A stretch of DNA of 64,000 bases from NCBI GenBank assembly GCA_028718185.1, contig JAQUMH010000005.1, forward strand, positions 1 to 64,000, read 5' to 3'. The translations under genes were made by a program, and so were the position numbers. The notes under the pieces were generated by a model. It was given only the letters and a program-made list of their open reading frames with translations. It ran no database searches and had not been told where the DNA came from. This stretch comes from Elusimicrobiota bacterium (lineage in GTDB: Bacteria; Elusimicrobiota; UBA8919). This document shows, piece after piece, positions 32,166 to 41,660 of the stretch (within the stretch, counting starts at the first letter, position 1; every line of letters begins with the position of its first letter).

Positions 32166-33545
32166 ATGGTGAAAGAAACTAATATGATGTTTCCGGAAGA
32201 TGAGATTACTAGTTTTAAGATAAACCGGATTATCAAACGGGACGGTAGGATTGTCGCTTTTGATAAGGATAAAATTATAGATGCGATTTTCCGGGCGGCT
32301 GTTGAAGTCGGCGGGGGCAACAGGGAATTAGCGGACAGTCTTGCTAATAAAGTTGTCGCTATGATTAACCGGACATATTCACAGGATGCGATACCGTCAG
32401 TAGAAGAAATACAGGATTTAGTTGAAAAGGCACTTGTTGAAAATGGGCATTACACAACTGCGAAAGCGTTTATTTTGTATCGTGCAGAACATAAACGGCT
32501 GCGTGAAGGCAAGCAGGAAAAAATAATTGTTCAGGATAACATACCGTACAAAATTTTGTGGAAGTTTTTTACATGGAATGTCGACCATAACTGCGATTCG
32601 GCTGAAAAACTTAACAAACAGGTAAAAGATGGGACTATTAAAAAACTTATAAGTGACGCAGAGAAATTATATCATTCGGAAATTGAAAAAGTTGCACAAC
32701 GGATTGTTGCCGATAAAGATAAAATACGGATGGTTATAGTAGCAGGACCATCATCAAGCGGGAAGACGACAACTACTACTAAAATCGGGGAAGTTCTGAA
32801 AAAGGAAAACTTGGATTTTATTCTGCTTAATCTTGACAATTATTTTAAGGATATTGAAGAACACCCGAAAGATGAATATGGTGATTATGATTTTGAAGCC
32901 CCGCAGGCACTGGATTTGGCTTTAATAAATGAACATTTGTCTGCTTTAATAGAAGGCAAGACAGTAAAAATGCCTTTTTATGATTTCAAAACGGGCAAAA
33001 GATTTCTTAATAAAACAGAGTTTAAACTTGAACCAAACCAGATACTTCTTATTGATTCCCTGCACGGGTTATATGATGAATTAACCAAAAGTATACCGCA
33101 CAGCATGAAATTCAAGTTCTACATAGAAGCAATCTGCCAGATAAGAGATAAAGAAGGTGAATTTGTGAGATGGTCTGATTTAAGAATGCTTAGAAGAATG
33201 GTGCGCGACTCGTGGCACAGGTCGTATGACCCGGTCAGGACTGTCGGGCACTGGCACTATGTTCGAAGAAGCGAGATGAAATATATTGTCCCGTTTATTA
33301 ACAAGGTTGATTATGTTTTTAACGGTGCGCTACCATTTGAACTGCCAATACATAGAAAGTTTATGATGAATAAGTTCCCGGAAATTATTAAAGCATATGA
33401 AAGCGACCCGCATAAGCTTGATGCTTACATCAGGGCAAAAAGGGTTTACAAACTTCTTGGTGAGTTTGAAGATTTGGATGAATCGCTTGTGCCTAAAAAC
33501 TCGTTATTGAGGGAGTTTATCGGCGGAAGTTCTTATAAATATTAA
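32166..33545 (+). CDS. ATP-cone / uridine kinase-like nucleoside kinase fusion
   Basis: A 459-residue cytosolic protein. Residues about 20-110 form an ATP-cone domain (IIKRDGRIVAFDKDKIIDAI, then VEEIQDLVEKALVENG), which in ribonucleotide reductases senses ATP and dATP. The rest is a uridine-kinase / phosphoribulokinase-like kinase with the P-loop AGPSSSGKTTTT near residue 190, LNLDNYFKD and a YDFEAPQALD segment. Such fusions occur in many anaerobes; the substrate is thought to be a nucleoside or related small molecule, with nucleotide feedback through the cone. The first ATG at 32166 gives a leaderless message; ATGs at 32184 and 32187 are alternatives. The 3' end overlaps the convergent bioY gene by 29 bases. 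Confidence 0.85.
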   Translation: MVKETNMMFPEDEITSFKINRIIKRDGRIVAFDKDKIIDAIFRAAVEVGGGNRELADSLANKVVAMINRTYSQDAIPSVEEIQDLVEKALVENGHYTTAKAFILYRAEHKRLREGKQEKIIVQDNIPYKILWKFFTWNVDHNCDSAEKLNKQVKDGTIKKLISDAEKLYHSEIEKVAQRIVADKDKIRMVIVAGPSSSGKTTTTTKIGEVLKKENLDFILLNLDNYFKDIEEHPKDEYGDYDFEAPQALDLALINEHLSALIEGKTVKMPFYDFKTGKRFLNKTEFKLEPNQILLIDSLHGLYDELTKSIPHSMKFKFYIEAICQIRDKEGEFVRWSDLRMLRRMVRDSWHRSYDPVRTVGHWHYVRRSEMKYIVPFINKVDYVFNGALPFELPIHRKFMMNKFPEIIKAYESDPHKLDAYIRAKRVYKLLGEFEDLDESLVPKNSLLREFIGGSSYKY

Positions 33546-34050
33546 AGACAGAAATTGCCGCAAAAATTTTAACTATATCGCCTACCACAAATGGAAGCAT
33601 ACCTAAAATTATCGCCCGCTTAAAACTACCTACGAAGAAAGCAAGATTTACTGCCCCGCAAAACAGGAGAACGAAGTCACTCAGCAATAAAATATAAAAT
33701 ATCTTCCAGTTTTTTTCTAATAGAAACCCGGTAAGCCAGGATGCTACAATAAAACCGATAATATAACCGCCGGTCGGTCCTAAAAGCGCGCCTGTGTTTG
33801 TAAATAAAGGAAGACCGAGTCCGCCAAGTAATAAATACGATATCTGTGAAACTCCGCCTAACTTTTTGCCCATTACTAACCCGCTTAAAAGAACAAAAAA
33901 TGTCTGCAATGTTATCGGGACCGGGGTAAATGGCAAAGGGATACGGACATACGCACCAAATGTTGTCGCCAAAACAAAAAATGAAACACCGATTGCTTTT
34001 ACAACTTTTGCATCGTTAGTAATGCTACGGTTGAGAACTGCTGTGGACAT
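33517..34050 (-). CDS. bioY: Biotin transporter substrate-binding protein BioY
   Basis: A 177-residue integral membrane protein with about six helices, the usual size. VRIPLPFTPVPITLQTF and LLGPTGGYIIGF are the BioY signatures. BioY binds biotin as the S component of an ECF transporter; with no AT or ATPase genes nearby it would use a shared module encoded elsewhere or act alone. The C-terminus overlaps the convergent nucleoside kinase by 29 bases. Transcription starts beyond an inverted tandem repeat at 34064. Confidence 0.92.
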   Translation of the reverse strand: MSTAVLNRSITNDAKVVKAIGVSFFVLATTFGAYVRIPLPFTPVPITLQTFFVLLSGLVMGKKLGGVSQISYLLLGGLGLPLFTNTGALLGPTGGYIIGFIVASWLTGFLLEKNWKIFYILLLSDFVLLFCGAVNLAFFVGSFKRAIILGMLPFVVGDIVKIFAAISVFNIYKNFRR

Positions 34051-34063
34051 AAAAACCTACCAA

Positions 34064-34149
34064 GTTATAGGGTTTTAGAGTTTTAGGGTTATAGGGTTTA
34101 AGGGTTTTTAACTCCATAACTCTACGAACTCTATAACTCTATAACGCTT
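34064..34149. repeat. Inverted tandem 8-mer element, TTATAGGG type, copy 3
   Basis: Left arm GTTATAGG, GTTTTAGA, GTTTTAGG, GTTATAGG and so on; right arm AACTCCAT, AACTCTAC, GAACTCTAT, AACTCTAT, ending AACGCTTTTC. It separates the glycosidase gene from bioY. This is the longest of the three TTATAGGG-type copies. Confidence 0.8.
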
Positions 34150-34154
34150 TTCTT

Positions 34155-36782
34155 TTATTCTACTAAAATTTTTAATGAACTATCCGGCTTGATACTTATT
34201 GGGTTTTCAAAAACAATAGAACAATTATTTTTGTCTTTTTCGAAACTTACTTTTATTGCAGAACCATTACATTCAGCGGATATTTTCTTTACCGAATGGG
34301 TCGGGTTTATATTTAACTTTGAAATTGTGAGATTGCCGTATTTAATATCAAGTGATATTTTCATTTTATTTCCGCTGATTTTCTGGGAATATAAACCCCA
34401 CCCGGAACCGACAGAAAAGAAAACATTGAAATCTTTGGCGTTAAGTTGAGGGTTAAAACTGATACTCTTTTGCGGGGCGGAATAAAGAAATCCGGAAAGC
34501 GCATTCAAAACCGAATAACTCGCCATAGACCGCGCATAATGATACCCGCACTCAAATTCATTCCACGGGTTCCGTTTCTTACCGTCGTGTCTGTCACGGA
34601 CACCTTTGACAATAGAAAGTCCTTCTTTCAAATATCCTTCATAAATAAGATGGCTGGCTACCTGATATTCAATACCACACCATACTTCATCTGAATACGG
34701 GAAAGGAATTGCAGGTCTTCCGCCTTTGGGCCAGCTGCAGAGTAAGAGTCCCTTATCGTCATTGATAGCGTATATTCTCTGGCAATTGGCGTGGTCTTTG
34801 AAATCTGTTTTCCAGTTATATTTAAAGGTTGATTCCATGGACTTTTTAACATTCGCTTCTTTAAATAAATAACCGAGCCCTATTATATGCGAAAACCATT
34901 GTCCTATCATCTGGTCGGACAAACAACCTTTTCCGTACTGGTATTTTAATCCTTCTTTGGGGTCATAGTCCTGGATATAAAACTCGCCGTTGAAATATTT
35001 TTCGTCCATCTTCTTTTTTCCTTTTTCAAAAATGGAACGGTATTCGTTCGCTTTATCTTCTTCACCTAAATAACGCGCTATTGTTTCTGCCGCTTTCAAA
35101 GCACCAAGATAAAAACCACCCATTAATGAATTAGCGCCGTGAAACTCAATATCATACGTGTTATGCTGGATACCTTCCATTACGCCGTCTTTATCCTTAT
35201 CCCATTCTATCCACGCACTTTCCAACGAAAGTTTTACTTTAGGCCAGAGTTTTTTAAGCCATTTATCGTCACCGCATAACTGCCAATCACGGTAAAATTT
35301 CATTATTCCACCCATCTGCCCGTCTGCTGCAGGACGACCTTTTTCAGGCCAGGTGTTTAATTTTATACGCGGTAACGGGAGCCGAAATCTCATTCTTCCG
35401 TCTTCAGCCTGGTTATATTCATAATCTGCTTCCCGCATGCTTCTTTCAAGTGACGGGAAAAGAAATGCCAATGTATGAGCATAGTTCCAAACATGAGTGC
35501 AAGAACCCCCGCAACACCCGCTACAAGTTTTGCAGCCCTCATAACCATAAAAAGTTCCGTCTTCTAACCTGATACAAGTAGTAGTTTTTAAAATAGACGC
35601 CTGACTTGAAATTGCATCAATTACATAATCGGGAAGTGAAGAGCTAAATAATGTATCATGGAATAATTTACTTTCCCTGTAAAGCCTGTCCGATTCTTTC
35701 GCTGTATACTTCGCTACATCAAAAGCATCCTTAAATTGTGTGGCATAATAGTTCTTCCATGTTTTATTTTTGCAATCTTCAGGGTTACCCCAGTAGGTCT
35801 CATGATAATTCTGGAAATTTGGCGAATACCAGGAAATATATATAGGAAGCGTTACTGATTCGCCCGGTTTCAACTTTACCCTGAGCCCGATTGAACCAAC
35901 ATCAGACTTTCTATCAGGAGAAGGCTCATCGTAGTTGCGTTCTTTTAACATGCCATCTTTGGAAAATTCATCCCAGAAATAATGAAAATTATCAAACCAT
36001 GCACCGCGGAACCAGTATGACTGATAGACTATATTATTATGAGAAGTAGTTAACGCCAATGAACCGAAATTAGGGCTATTCTCATCATATTTTTTGGAAG
36101 TCATAAAAAGTCCAGAAAGTCCTTTTTCTTTAATATATTTATTTACGTTTTGACCTAAATATTTATTTTCATTTTTTTCATAATTAGAATGACCGACATC
36201 GTTAGAAATATTTGCAGCAATAGTAGCTTCTACTTCTGTTTTCTTTGTATTTTTCAAGGTGAAATTAAAAATAGCTACGGGAATACTTGAATCATCTGCA
36301 TTAAGCGGGATAAAAGGGTTATATGCTTCAAGAGATACTTCTAACGGAACCTGGGAATCTTTAAATTTAATGTTAGCAAACGGATATTCTCCTTTAAACA
36401 CACAAGAATCCATATGCGGTAAGCCGGCACCTGTTTCACGATTGACACCATCAATTTCCCTGTACCTGTAATATGGTGGGGTTGCAGGACTTTGCAGGAC
36501 TTTGGCAATGGATTCTTTGCCTTTTTCCTTTGCCCATATACTGAAAAAAGAAAATGGAAGTGCATAATCTTTATTCGGTCTGTTGAATATCTCCCAATCG
36601 ACTAATGCCCCGCTACCGGATAAACCGATTGAACCGGTACCTATTCCACCTATAGGAAATATTACCTCTTTCTGGTATTCACCAACATATGTTTTCTGTT
36701 TGTTTGATGTAAATAATTCCTTGTCGCTATATAAAACTTTTTTTGCCGCTTTACCATTTTTTGCCAATTTATCTTTACTCAT
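34155..36782 (-). CDS. GH116-family beta-glucosidase / glucosylceramidase-like enzyme
   Basis: About 875 residues, no signal peptide. The N-terminal beta-sandwich has the start FPIGGIGTGSIGLSGSG and GALVDWEIFNRP, both typical of GH116 (human GBA2 family). The C-terminal alpha6-toroid has HNTYDIEFHGANSL, which includes the Glu expected to be the nucleophile, and NDDKGLLLCSWP near the expected acid/base Asp. A Cys-rich loop (EGCKTCSGCCGGSCTHVW) may bind a metal or form disulphides. It should release glucose or xylose from beta-glycosides; the substrate is unknown. The ATG at 36782 has GGAGGG upstream; a TTG at 36818 would add 12 residues. Confidence 0.88.
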   Translation of the reverse strand: MSKDKLAKNGKAAKKVLYSDKELFTSNKQKTYVGEYQKEVIFPIGGIGTGSIGLSGSGALVDWEIFNRPNKDYALPFSFFSIWAKEKGKESIAKVLQSPATPPYYRYREIDGVNRETGAGLPHMDSCVFKGEYPFANIKFKDSQVPLEVSLEAYNPFIPLNADDSSIPVAIFNFTLKNTKKTEVEATIAANISNDVGHSNYEKNENKYLGQNVNKYIKEKGLSGLFMTSKKYDENSPNFGSLALTTSHNNIVYQSYWFRGAWFDNFHYFWDEFSKDGMLKERNYDEPSPDRKSDVGSIGLRVKLKPGESVTLPIYISWYSPNFQNYHETYWGNPEDCKNKTWKNYYATQFKDAFDVAKYTAKESDRLYRESKLFHDTLFSSSLPDYVIDAISSQASILKTTTCIRLEDGTFYGYEGCKTCSGCCGGSCTHVWNYAHTLAFLFPSLERSMREADYEYNQAEDGRMRFRLPLPRIKLNTWPEKGRPAADGQMGGIMKFYRDWQLCGDDKWLKKLWPKVKLSLESAWIEWDKDKDGVMEGIQHNTYDIEFHGANSLMGGFYLGALKAAETIARYLGEEDKANEYRSIFEKGKKKMDEKYFNGEFYIQDYDPKEGLKYQYGKGCLSDQMIGQWFSHIIGLGYLFKEANVKKSMESTFKYNWKTDFKDHANCQRIYAINDDKGLLLCSWPKGGRPAIPFPYSDEVWCGIEYQVASHLIYEGYLKEGLSIVKGVRDRHDGKKRNPWNEFECGYHYARSMASYSVLNALSGFLYSAPQKSISFNPQLNAKDFNVFFSVGSGWGLYSQKISGNKMKISLDIKYGNLTISKLNINPTHSVKKISAECNGSAIKVSFEKDKNNCSIVFENPISIKPDSSLKILVE

Positions 36783-36837
36783 TCTAATTATACCCTCCAA
36801 ATGTTCTTTTAGATTCAAGAAATAAGAAATTAATAAA

Positions 36838-36960
36838 TACAGAAATTTACTTCGCGAAACTTATTGAAATTTATGGAAATTTGTTGTTTTATTTCTATAT
36901 ATTTCTATCAGTTTCAATATATTTCCCTGGTTTTCCAATCTTTAATCTTAAATCTTTCTA
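36838..36960. repeat. Inverted tandem element, GAAATTTA type
   Basis: The left arm repeats GAAATTTA, GAAACTTATT, GAAATTTATG and GAAATTTG; the right arm repeats ATTTCTAT, ATTTCTATC, GTTTCAAT and ATTTCC, its inverted counterpart. A further run of ATCTTTAATCTTAAATCTTT follows. Same architecture as the 8-mer elements but a different core sequence. Confidence 0.65.
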
Positions 36961-36969
36961 TCTTTCAAT

Positions 36970-38136
36970 TTACCATTTAATCTTTGATATTCTTCCGACT
37001 GCTTCTTTAAGACGGTTTTCTGATACTGTTAAAGTAAATCTTAAATAACCTTCGCCGGAAGGACCTAATCCATTACCCGGCGTTGAAACAATTCCCGCAC
37101 TATCTAAAAGTTTGCTTACTGTTTCAGCGGATGAATAACCATTAGGAACCTTCGCCCAAACATAAAAAGTCGCTTGTGGCTTTTTTACTGACCAACCTAT
37201 TTTATTCAATTCTTTAATAAAAACATCTCTTCGTCTCTGATAGATTTCTCTCATTTCTTCTACACATTTTTGTGAAGATGTAAGTGCAACAACACCTGCT
37301 TCCTGAATAGCACCAAACACGCCGGAATCGTAATTATCTTTTATATTTGAAAGACCTTTAACAACTTCGCTGTTCCCGCAAACCCAACCTAAACGCCAAC
37401 CGGTCATATTATATGTTTTGGAAAGTGAATGGAATTCAACACCAATATCCTTTGCACCTCTTACCTGTAAAAAACTCGGCGGTTTTTGGTTGTCATAATA
37501 AATTTCTGAATACGCGGCATCGCTGCAGACAATAATATTATATTTCTTAGCAAATTTAACAACTTTTTCATAAAATTCCAGCGTCGCTGTCGCAGAAGTT
37601 GGGTTATTGGGATAGTTGATAAACAACATTTTTGCTTTCTTAGCAATTTTTTCCGGTATTTTTTCTAAATCAGGTAAAAAATTATTTTTTTCTGTCAGAG
37701 GTAAAAAATATGACTTGCCATCTGAAAAAATTGTCCCGCAGTTATAGACAGGATAACCCGGTTCAGGAACCAAAACAGTATCACCAGGATTTATAAACGC
37801 CAAATGAATGTGTCCGATACCCTCTTTTGAACCGATTAAAGTGTATATCTCGTTCTGCGGATTCAAGTCTACATTAAATCTGCCTTTGTACCAATCAGCA
37901 ATTGCTTTCCTAAACTCAATAAGCCCCGCACCAAACGGGTATTGGTGATATTTGGATTTTTCAACCGCTATCTTAACCGCATCAATAATATGTTTCGGTG
38001 TGGGTAAATCCGGGTCGCCAACACCCAGTGAAATAATGTCAACCCCTTTCTCAATAGCCGCTTTTTTCTTTCTGTCAATTTCAACAAACAGATACGGCGG
38101 AAGTTTCTTCAACCGTTCAGAATAATCAATTTTCAT
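36970..38136 (-). CDS. dapL: LL-diaminopimelate aminotransferase
   Basis: A 388-residue class I PLP aminotransferase that fits the DapL type: LPPYLFVEIDRKKKAAIEKG at the N-terminus, VGDPDLPTP, the QYPFGAG loop, NYPNNPT and the PLP lysine in HSLSKTYNMTGWRLGW. DapL converts tetrahydrodipicolinate directly to LL-diaminopimelate, bypassing the acylated intermediates. Because dapA, dapB, dapF and lysA are all in this window and no dapC/D/E genes are, the assignment fits the context, but general aspartate aminotransferases are close relatives. A GAGG site precedes the ATG. Confidence 0.82.
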   Translation of the reverse strand: MKIDYSERLKKLPPYLFVEIDRKKKAAIEKGVDIISLGVGDPDLPTPKHIIDAVKIAVEKSKYHQYPFGAGLIEFRKAIADWYKGRFNVDLNPQNEIYTLIGSKEGIGHIHLAFINPGDTVLVPEPGYPVYNCGTIFSDGKSYFLPLTEKNNFLPDLEKIPEKIAKKAKMLFINYPNNPTSATATLEFYEKVVKFAKKYNIIVCSDAAYSEIYYDNQKPPSFLQVRGAKDIGVEFHSLSKTYNMTGWRLGWVCGNSEVVKGLSNIKDNYDSGVFGAIQEAGVVALTSSQKCVEEMREIYQRRRDVFIKELNKIGWSVKKPQATFYVWAKVPNGYSSAETVSKLLDSAGIVSTPGNGLGPSGEGYLRFTLTVSENRLKEAVGRISKIKW

Positions 38137-38214
38137 AATAACCTCAACTTTTTTATTTAATTAAATTATTGCACTATTTTAATAATTTAGTATTGTGTCC
38201 CGAAGAATTCCTTC

Positions 38215-38928
38215 TTAAACTATATCTACAGTCCCTATTTTCTTCCTTAATTCTTTGTAATTACTAGCAGGATACATTGCAGCTAAAAATTTTATTTTAT
38301 CTTGTTGTTGGATTACACTACTACGAAAAACAAAAATGGGTTTATTATAGTTAAATGTAATGTTTTTTTCTTCAGAAATAGCCATGGTCAAAGCTATTTC
38401 TTTGTTTTTTGAGTAAAATACAACACCTGCTCCTGCCCAGTTAACATTTTTCAATATACATCTTCTGATTGATATTCTAAAAACCCTGGGTATAGTGTTA
38501 TAGCCTAATCTAAAACAACCACGTTTTTTATACTTATTGTAATCTTGTGAAGAAATATTTTTAAAAGTACCAAAATTCTCATAAAAACATTCAAACAAAC
38601 AGTCGGCTTGATTCTCTAACTTAACATTATTTGTTTTAATTTCCGTGCGTATTCGTTTTTCCATTGAAAAATGAATATTGCCGTCTGGGTGATACATGAA
38701 TTTTACTGTTTCGTTGGTAACCTTACCCCCATTACCCAAATCAACTTTCTGAACATCTGATTTATTCCTATCGATTAAAGATTCAGATAAAATACCTGGA
38801 ACTGACATTTCTGGAAAAACAAAAAAAACACTATTATCCTTGAGAAAACCCAACTTCCCTAACTTTTTAAAACCATTACCACTTGTTAAAAGCAGATATA
38901 TTTCGTCTGACTGAATTTGTTTTATCAT
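38215..38928 (-). CDS. Possible PilZ-like (YcgR-type) cyclic-di-GMP receptor
   Basis: A 237-residue soluble protein. The C-terminal half looks like a degenerate PilZ domain: an R-G-C-F-R stretch fits RxxxR, and KNVNWAGAGV is close to the D/NxSxxG motif with Asn in place of Ser. Strand-like segments follow. The N-terminal half (about 1-120) could be a YcgR-like partner domain with a KFMYHPDGNIHF segment. I give it as a likely but unproven cyclic-di-GMP receptor. No close neighbour explains its role; the dapL stop and a FlgO/CsgG-like gene flank it. Confidence 0.5.
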   Translation of the reverse strand: MIKQIQSDEIYLLLTSGNGFKKLGKLGFLKDNSVFFVFPEMSVPGILSESLIDRNKSDVQKVDLGNGGKVTNETVKFMYHPDGNIHFSMEKRIRTEIKTNNVKLENQADCLFECFYENFGTFKNISSQDYNKYKKRGCFRLGYNTIPRVFRISIRRCILKNVNWAGAGVVFYSKNKEIALTMAISEEKNITFNYNKPIFVFRSSVIQQQDKIKFLAAMYPASNYKELRKKIGTVDIV

Positions 38929-39077
38929 TTCAAAAGTTAAAAATCAATATTTTTATCTATCATAATCATTTGGTTAAAATATTTTTCTAATAATCAGTAT
39001 TAAAAATATTTTTTAATCAAATACACATTATATTTGCTAAAAAAATTGGGATGACTTTGATCTTTCAAGAATATTAT

Positions 39078-40148
39078 CTAATAATTAATGTTAAAACTTT
39101 TTAAGTCCTGCCTCACGTTTTCTTCCCCTAAAAAATCTGATGCTTTTTTAAAATCTTTTATTGCTTTTTCTTTATCACCTTTTTTATAATATGCAACTCC
39201 TCGGAAAAAATAGTTACTCCCACTTGAAGGAGAATTTAATTCAATTGCTCTTGTATAATCTTCTATTGCTTCTTCATATAAGCTTTGCTCAGAATAAGCA
39301 TCGCCACGAATGCTATATGCTATCGCAAATTTTGGATTTAATTTAATTAATTTACTAAAATCTTTTATTGCATCGACGTATAACTTTTTTCTCTCATAAA
39401 CAAGCCCACGCATTCGGTAAGATTCTGCATTTTTTGGATTTATTTCAATTACTTTTGTGTAATTTTCTATTGCTTTATCATATAAGTCCTTTTCAAAATA
39501 AGCAAAACCTCTCATAATGTAGGCTTCAATATATTTTGGATCCAATTCTATTGCCTTATCGTACTCCTCTATTGCTATATCTAAATCTGAGTCAAGTAGT
39601 ACTTCATTCCCTTTATTTAACCATTGATAAGCGGTTAAATTATCGGTTGGGTTAACTTTTACTTCTTCTTTTTCTTTTTCACCCAGGACTATTTTCAAAC
39701 TATCCATTAAACTAAAGGCAATTTCATCTTGAAGTTTAAAAATATCAGAAATGTTTCCGTTTGCTTCTGCTGTGTCTATTACTTTTCGGGTCTGAACATC
39801 CACAAATCTCGCGGTAATTCTTAATTTTTCTCCCATTACCTGAAAAGAACCGAAAACTAATACATCGGCGCCATACATTTTACCCATTTTAACTGCGGTT
39901 TTTTCATCAACAGCACCTGAATATTGGAATTTGATTTCTTCTAATATTTTGGATAATTGTTCTCTTTCAAGTACGGTTATTTCTTTTACTTTAACAAGTT
40001 TTGTAGTTAAAGTTTCTGAAAAACCCGCGCCTATCCAGTTTTTTTCCTTATCGCCGCTTATATTTTGAAAAGGAATTACTGCAATATTTTTTGAAAATAC
40101 AGGACAAGTTAAAAATAAGAAAATAATAGTTAAAAATATTTTTTTCAT
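39078..40148 (-). CDS. FlgO/CsgG-like N-terminal domain with TPR repeats, periplasmic
   Basis: A 356-residue exported protein. A signal peptide (KKIFLTIIFLFLTCPVFS) is followed by IAVIPFQNISGDKEKNWIGAG, the start of the FlgO/CsgG/TolB-N-like fold found in periplasmic assembly proteins (about 20-155), with YGADVLVFGSF and LRITARFVDV as its later strands. Four or five TPR units follow (WLNKGNEVLLDSDLDIAIEE, then AYFEKDLYDKAIENYTKVIE and so on). Such proteins often scaffold outer-membrane complexes. Which complex is not clear; the gene stands alone between the PilZ-like gene and a YhcG-type gene. Confidence 0.72.
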   Translation of the reverse strand: MKKIFLTIIFLFLTCPVFSKNIAVIPFQNISGDKEKNWIGAGFSETLTTKLVKVKEITVLEREQLSKILEEIKFQYSGAVDEKTAVKMGKMYGADVLVFGSFQVMGEKLRITARFVDVQTRKVIDTAEANGNISDIFKLQDEIAFSLMDSLKIVLGEKEKEEVKVNPTDNLTAYQWLNKGNEVLLDSDLDIAIEEYDKAIELDPKYIEAYIMRGFAYFEKDLYDKAIENYTKVIEINPKNAESYRMRGLVYERKKLYVDAIKDFSKLIKLNPKFAIAYSIRGDAYSEQSLYEEAIEDYTRAIELNSPSSGSNYFFRGVAYYKKGDKEKAIKDFKKASDFLGEENVRQDLKSFNINY

Positions 40149-40197
40149 AAAAAATCTATCTTTTTTCGTTTTGATTCGGGTGGATTTATTAACGCTT

Positions 40198-41211
40198 TTA
40201 CTGCTCTTTGTTTAGCAGTTCTTTTAATTTCTTTTCAAGCAATTTCTTTTCCGGCAAATATAACTGGTACTTTGAAACGAATAATTTATTAGAAATATTC
40301 CCTAAAGCATATTCTACAAGAACATCGTCTTTATCAGCCGCAAGTATTATTCCGATAGGCTCATTATCCCCTTGTGTCATTTCTTCTTTTTTGAAGTAAT
40401 TCAGATACATATTCATTTGTCCGATATCAATGTGGTTAACATGCCCTATTTTTAAATCAATCAAAACAAAACATTTAAGAATTCTGTGATAAAAAACAAG
40501 GTCTACATAATAATGCTTACTGCTGAAACTTAAACGGTATTGTCTGCCTATAAAGGCAAAACCTTTACCTAATTCAAGAAGAAACATTTGAATATTGTCT
40601 ATGATTTTTCGTTCAAGTTCTTTTTCGGAATATTTATGACTTTGAGGAATATTAAGAAATTCAAGCACATATGGTTCTTTTATGATATCTTTTTCATTTT
40701 CTACTATGTGTCCTTTATTGGACATATCAAGCACGGCTTTTTTCTTTTTGCTTAGCGCAAGACGTTCAAAAAGCATGGAATTTACCTGGCGTTCAAGTTC
40801 ACGTACCGACCAGTTTTCCTTAACTGATTGTTGCATATAAAATCCTCGAGCCAAGTCATTTCCAACACTCAACAATAAAACATAGTGACTCCATGTTAAT
40901 TTGGCAGACAGTGTCTGCCGAATCGGATACACAAGATAAAATCGCCTCATATCCAATACATTTCTTCTACTAAAACCTTTCCCGTATTTGGTGCGCAAAT
41001 CGGACGAAAGCCGGTTTAACAATTCTGAACCATATTCTGCGTGTTCATTTCCTTTTTGTTCATATTCCACAATTTCTCTGCCAATATCCCAATAAGTTTC
41101 AACAAGAATATTATTAACTTGAGAATATGCTCGCTGACGACCCTGGTTAAGTAATTCTCCAATACTTTTAATAAGTGTCTGATAATGTTGTGTTTGAACG
41201 TTTTTTGTCAT
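40198..41211 (-). CDS. DUF1016 / YhcG-type PDDEXK-nuclease family protein
   Basis: A protein of about 337 residues with the two YhcG (DUF1016) parts. The N-terminal domain shows VETYWDIGREIVEYEQKG and LSSDLRTKYGKGFSRRNV; the C-terminal PDDEXK-like domain shows IGRQYRLSFSSKHYYVDLVFYHRIL, then LIDLKIGHVNHIDIGQMNMY, where D and D-x-K are the expected catalytic residues. The family is common on mobile and chromosomal loci and thought to be a nuclease, often near restriction systems; none is here. The ATG at 41211 was preferred to an upstream TTG at 41217 that would overlap the membrane-protein stop codon. Confidence 0.85.
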   Translation of the reverse strand: MTKNVQTQHYQTLIKSIGELLNQGRQRAYSQVNNILVETYWDIGREIVEYEQKGNEHAEYGSELLNRLSSDLRTKYGKGFSRRNVLDMRRFYLVYPIRQTLSAKLTWSHYVLLLSVGNDLARGFYMQQSVKENWSVRELERQVNSMLFERLALSKKKKAVLDMSNKGHIVENEKDIIKEPYVLEFLNIPQSHKYSEKELERKIIDNIQMFLLELGKGFAFIGRQYRLSFSSKHYYVDLVFYHRILKCFVLIDLKIGHVNHIDIGQMNMYLNYFKKEEMTQGDNEPIGIILAADKDDVLVEYALGNISNKLFVSKYQLYLPEKKLLEKKLKELLNKEQ

Positions 41212-41213
41212 AC

Positions 41214-41591
41214 TCAATCTTGTGTAACGTTTTTATTTCTTCCCAATATATACACTATGCGCCAAACCAGGAGGCATAAAAATAAAAGTGCTACTACATT
41301 TGTTATCCAACCGTCGAATATGCCCATCTCGTATGGATAACCCTCGTAACCATAACTGGCGAGTGTTTTAGATGTGAAAATAACGCTTAAAAACGGGAGG
41401 ACTTTTTCTATGAGCCCGCCTTTATAAACGAGTAATGACCAGAAAAGCCAGAATAAAATAGTAATCCCAAAAAGCGTAAGAACAACCATAGAAGCAATGT
41501 GAACGGGGTCATAAATTGGTTCGTTAGGGTCTTCTTCATCAGAAAAAATGCTTTGTAAATATAACCAAGTTTTTTTTAAAAATTCTTTCAT
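41214..41591 (-). CDS. Small membrane protein of unknown function
   Basis: About 125 residues. After an acidic N-terminal patch (FSDEEDPNEP) come two or three membrane helices (VVLTLFGITILFWLFWSLLV, and a C-terminal ITNVVALLFLCLLVWRIVYI) with a YGYEGYPYEMGIFDGW loop. I do not recognise it. The ATG at 41591 is preferred; an upstream ATG at 41624 would only add residues encoded by a GCAGAG palindrome. It ends three bases before the DUF1016 gene starts, so they are co-transcribed. Confidence 0.55.
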   Translation of the reverse strand: MKEFLKKTWLYLQSIFSDEEDPNEPIYDPVHIASMVVLTLFGITILFWLFWSLLVYKGGLIEKVLPFLSVIFTSKTLASYGYEGYPYEMGIFDGWITNVVALLFLCLLVWRIVYILGRNKNVTQD

Positions 41592-41615
41592 GTTAATTAG
41601 CCTCCGACAACGGAA

Positions 41616-41631
41616 GCAGAGCAAGCTCTGC
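41616..41631. repeat. GCAGAGC hairpin repeat
   Basis: GCAGAGC-AA-GCTCTGC, a perfect 7-bp inverted repeat, preceded by CTCCGACAACGGAAG, a weaker hairpin. It is the same stem as in the elements at 9307 and 16111. Confidence 0.6.
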
Positions 41632-41660
41632 GACTACAAAAACCAACGAATATTCCTAAT

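Noticed and set aside
34155-36818. Several short frames on both strands within the GH116 gene
   Set aside because: All lie inside the well-supported glycosidase frame and lack any start signal.
40198-41211. DUF1016/YhcG gene as a sign of a restriction or defence island
   Set aside because: No methylase, helicase or other defence gene is nearby; its neighbours are housekeeping genes.
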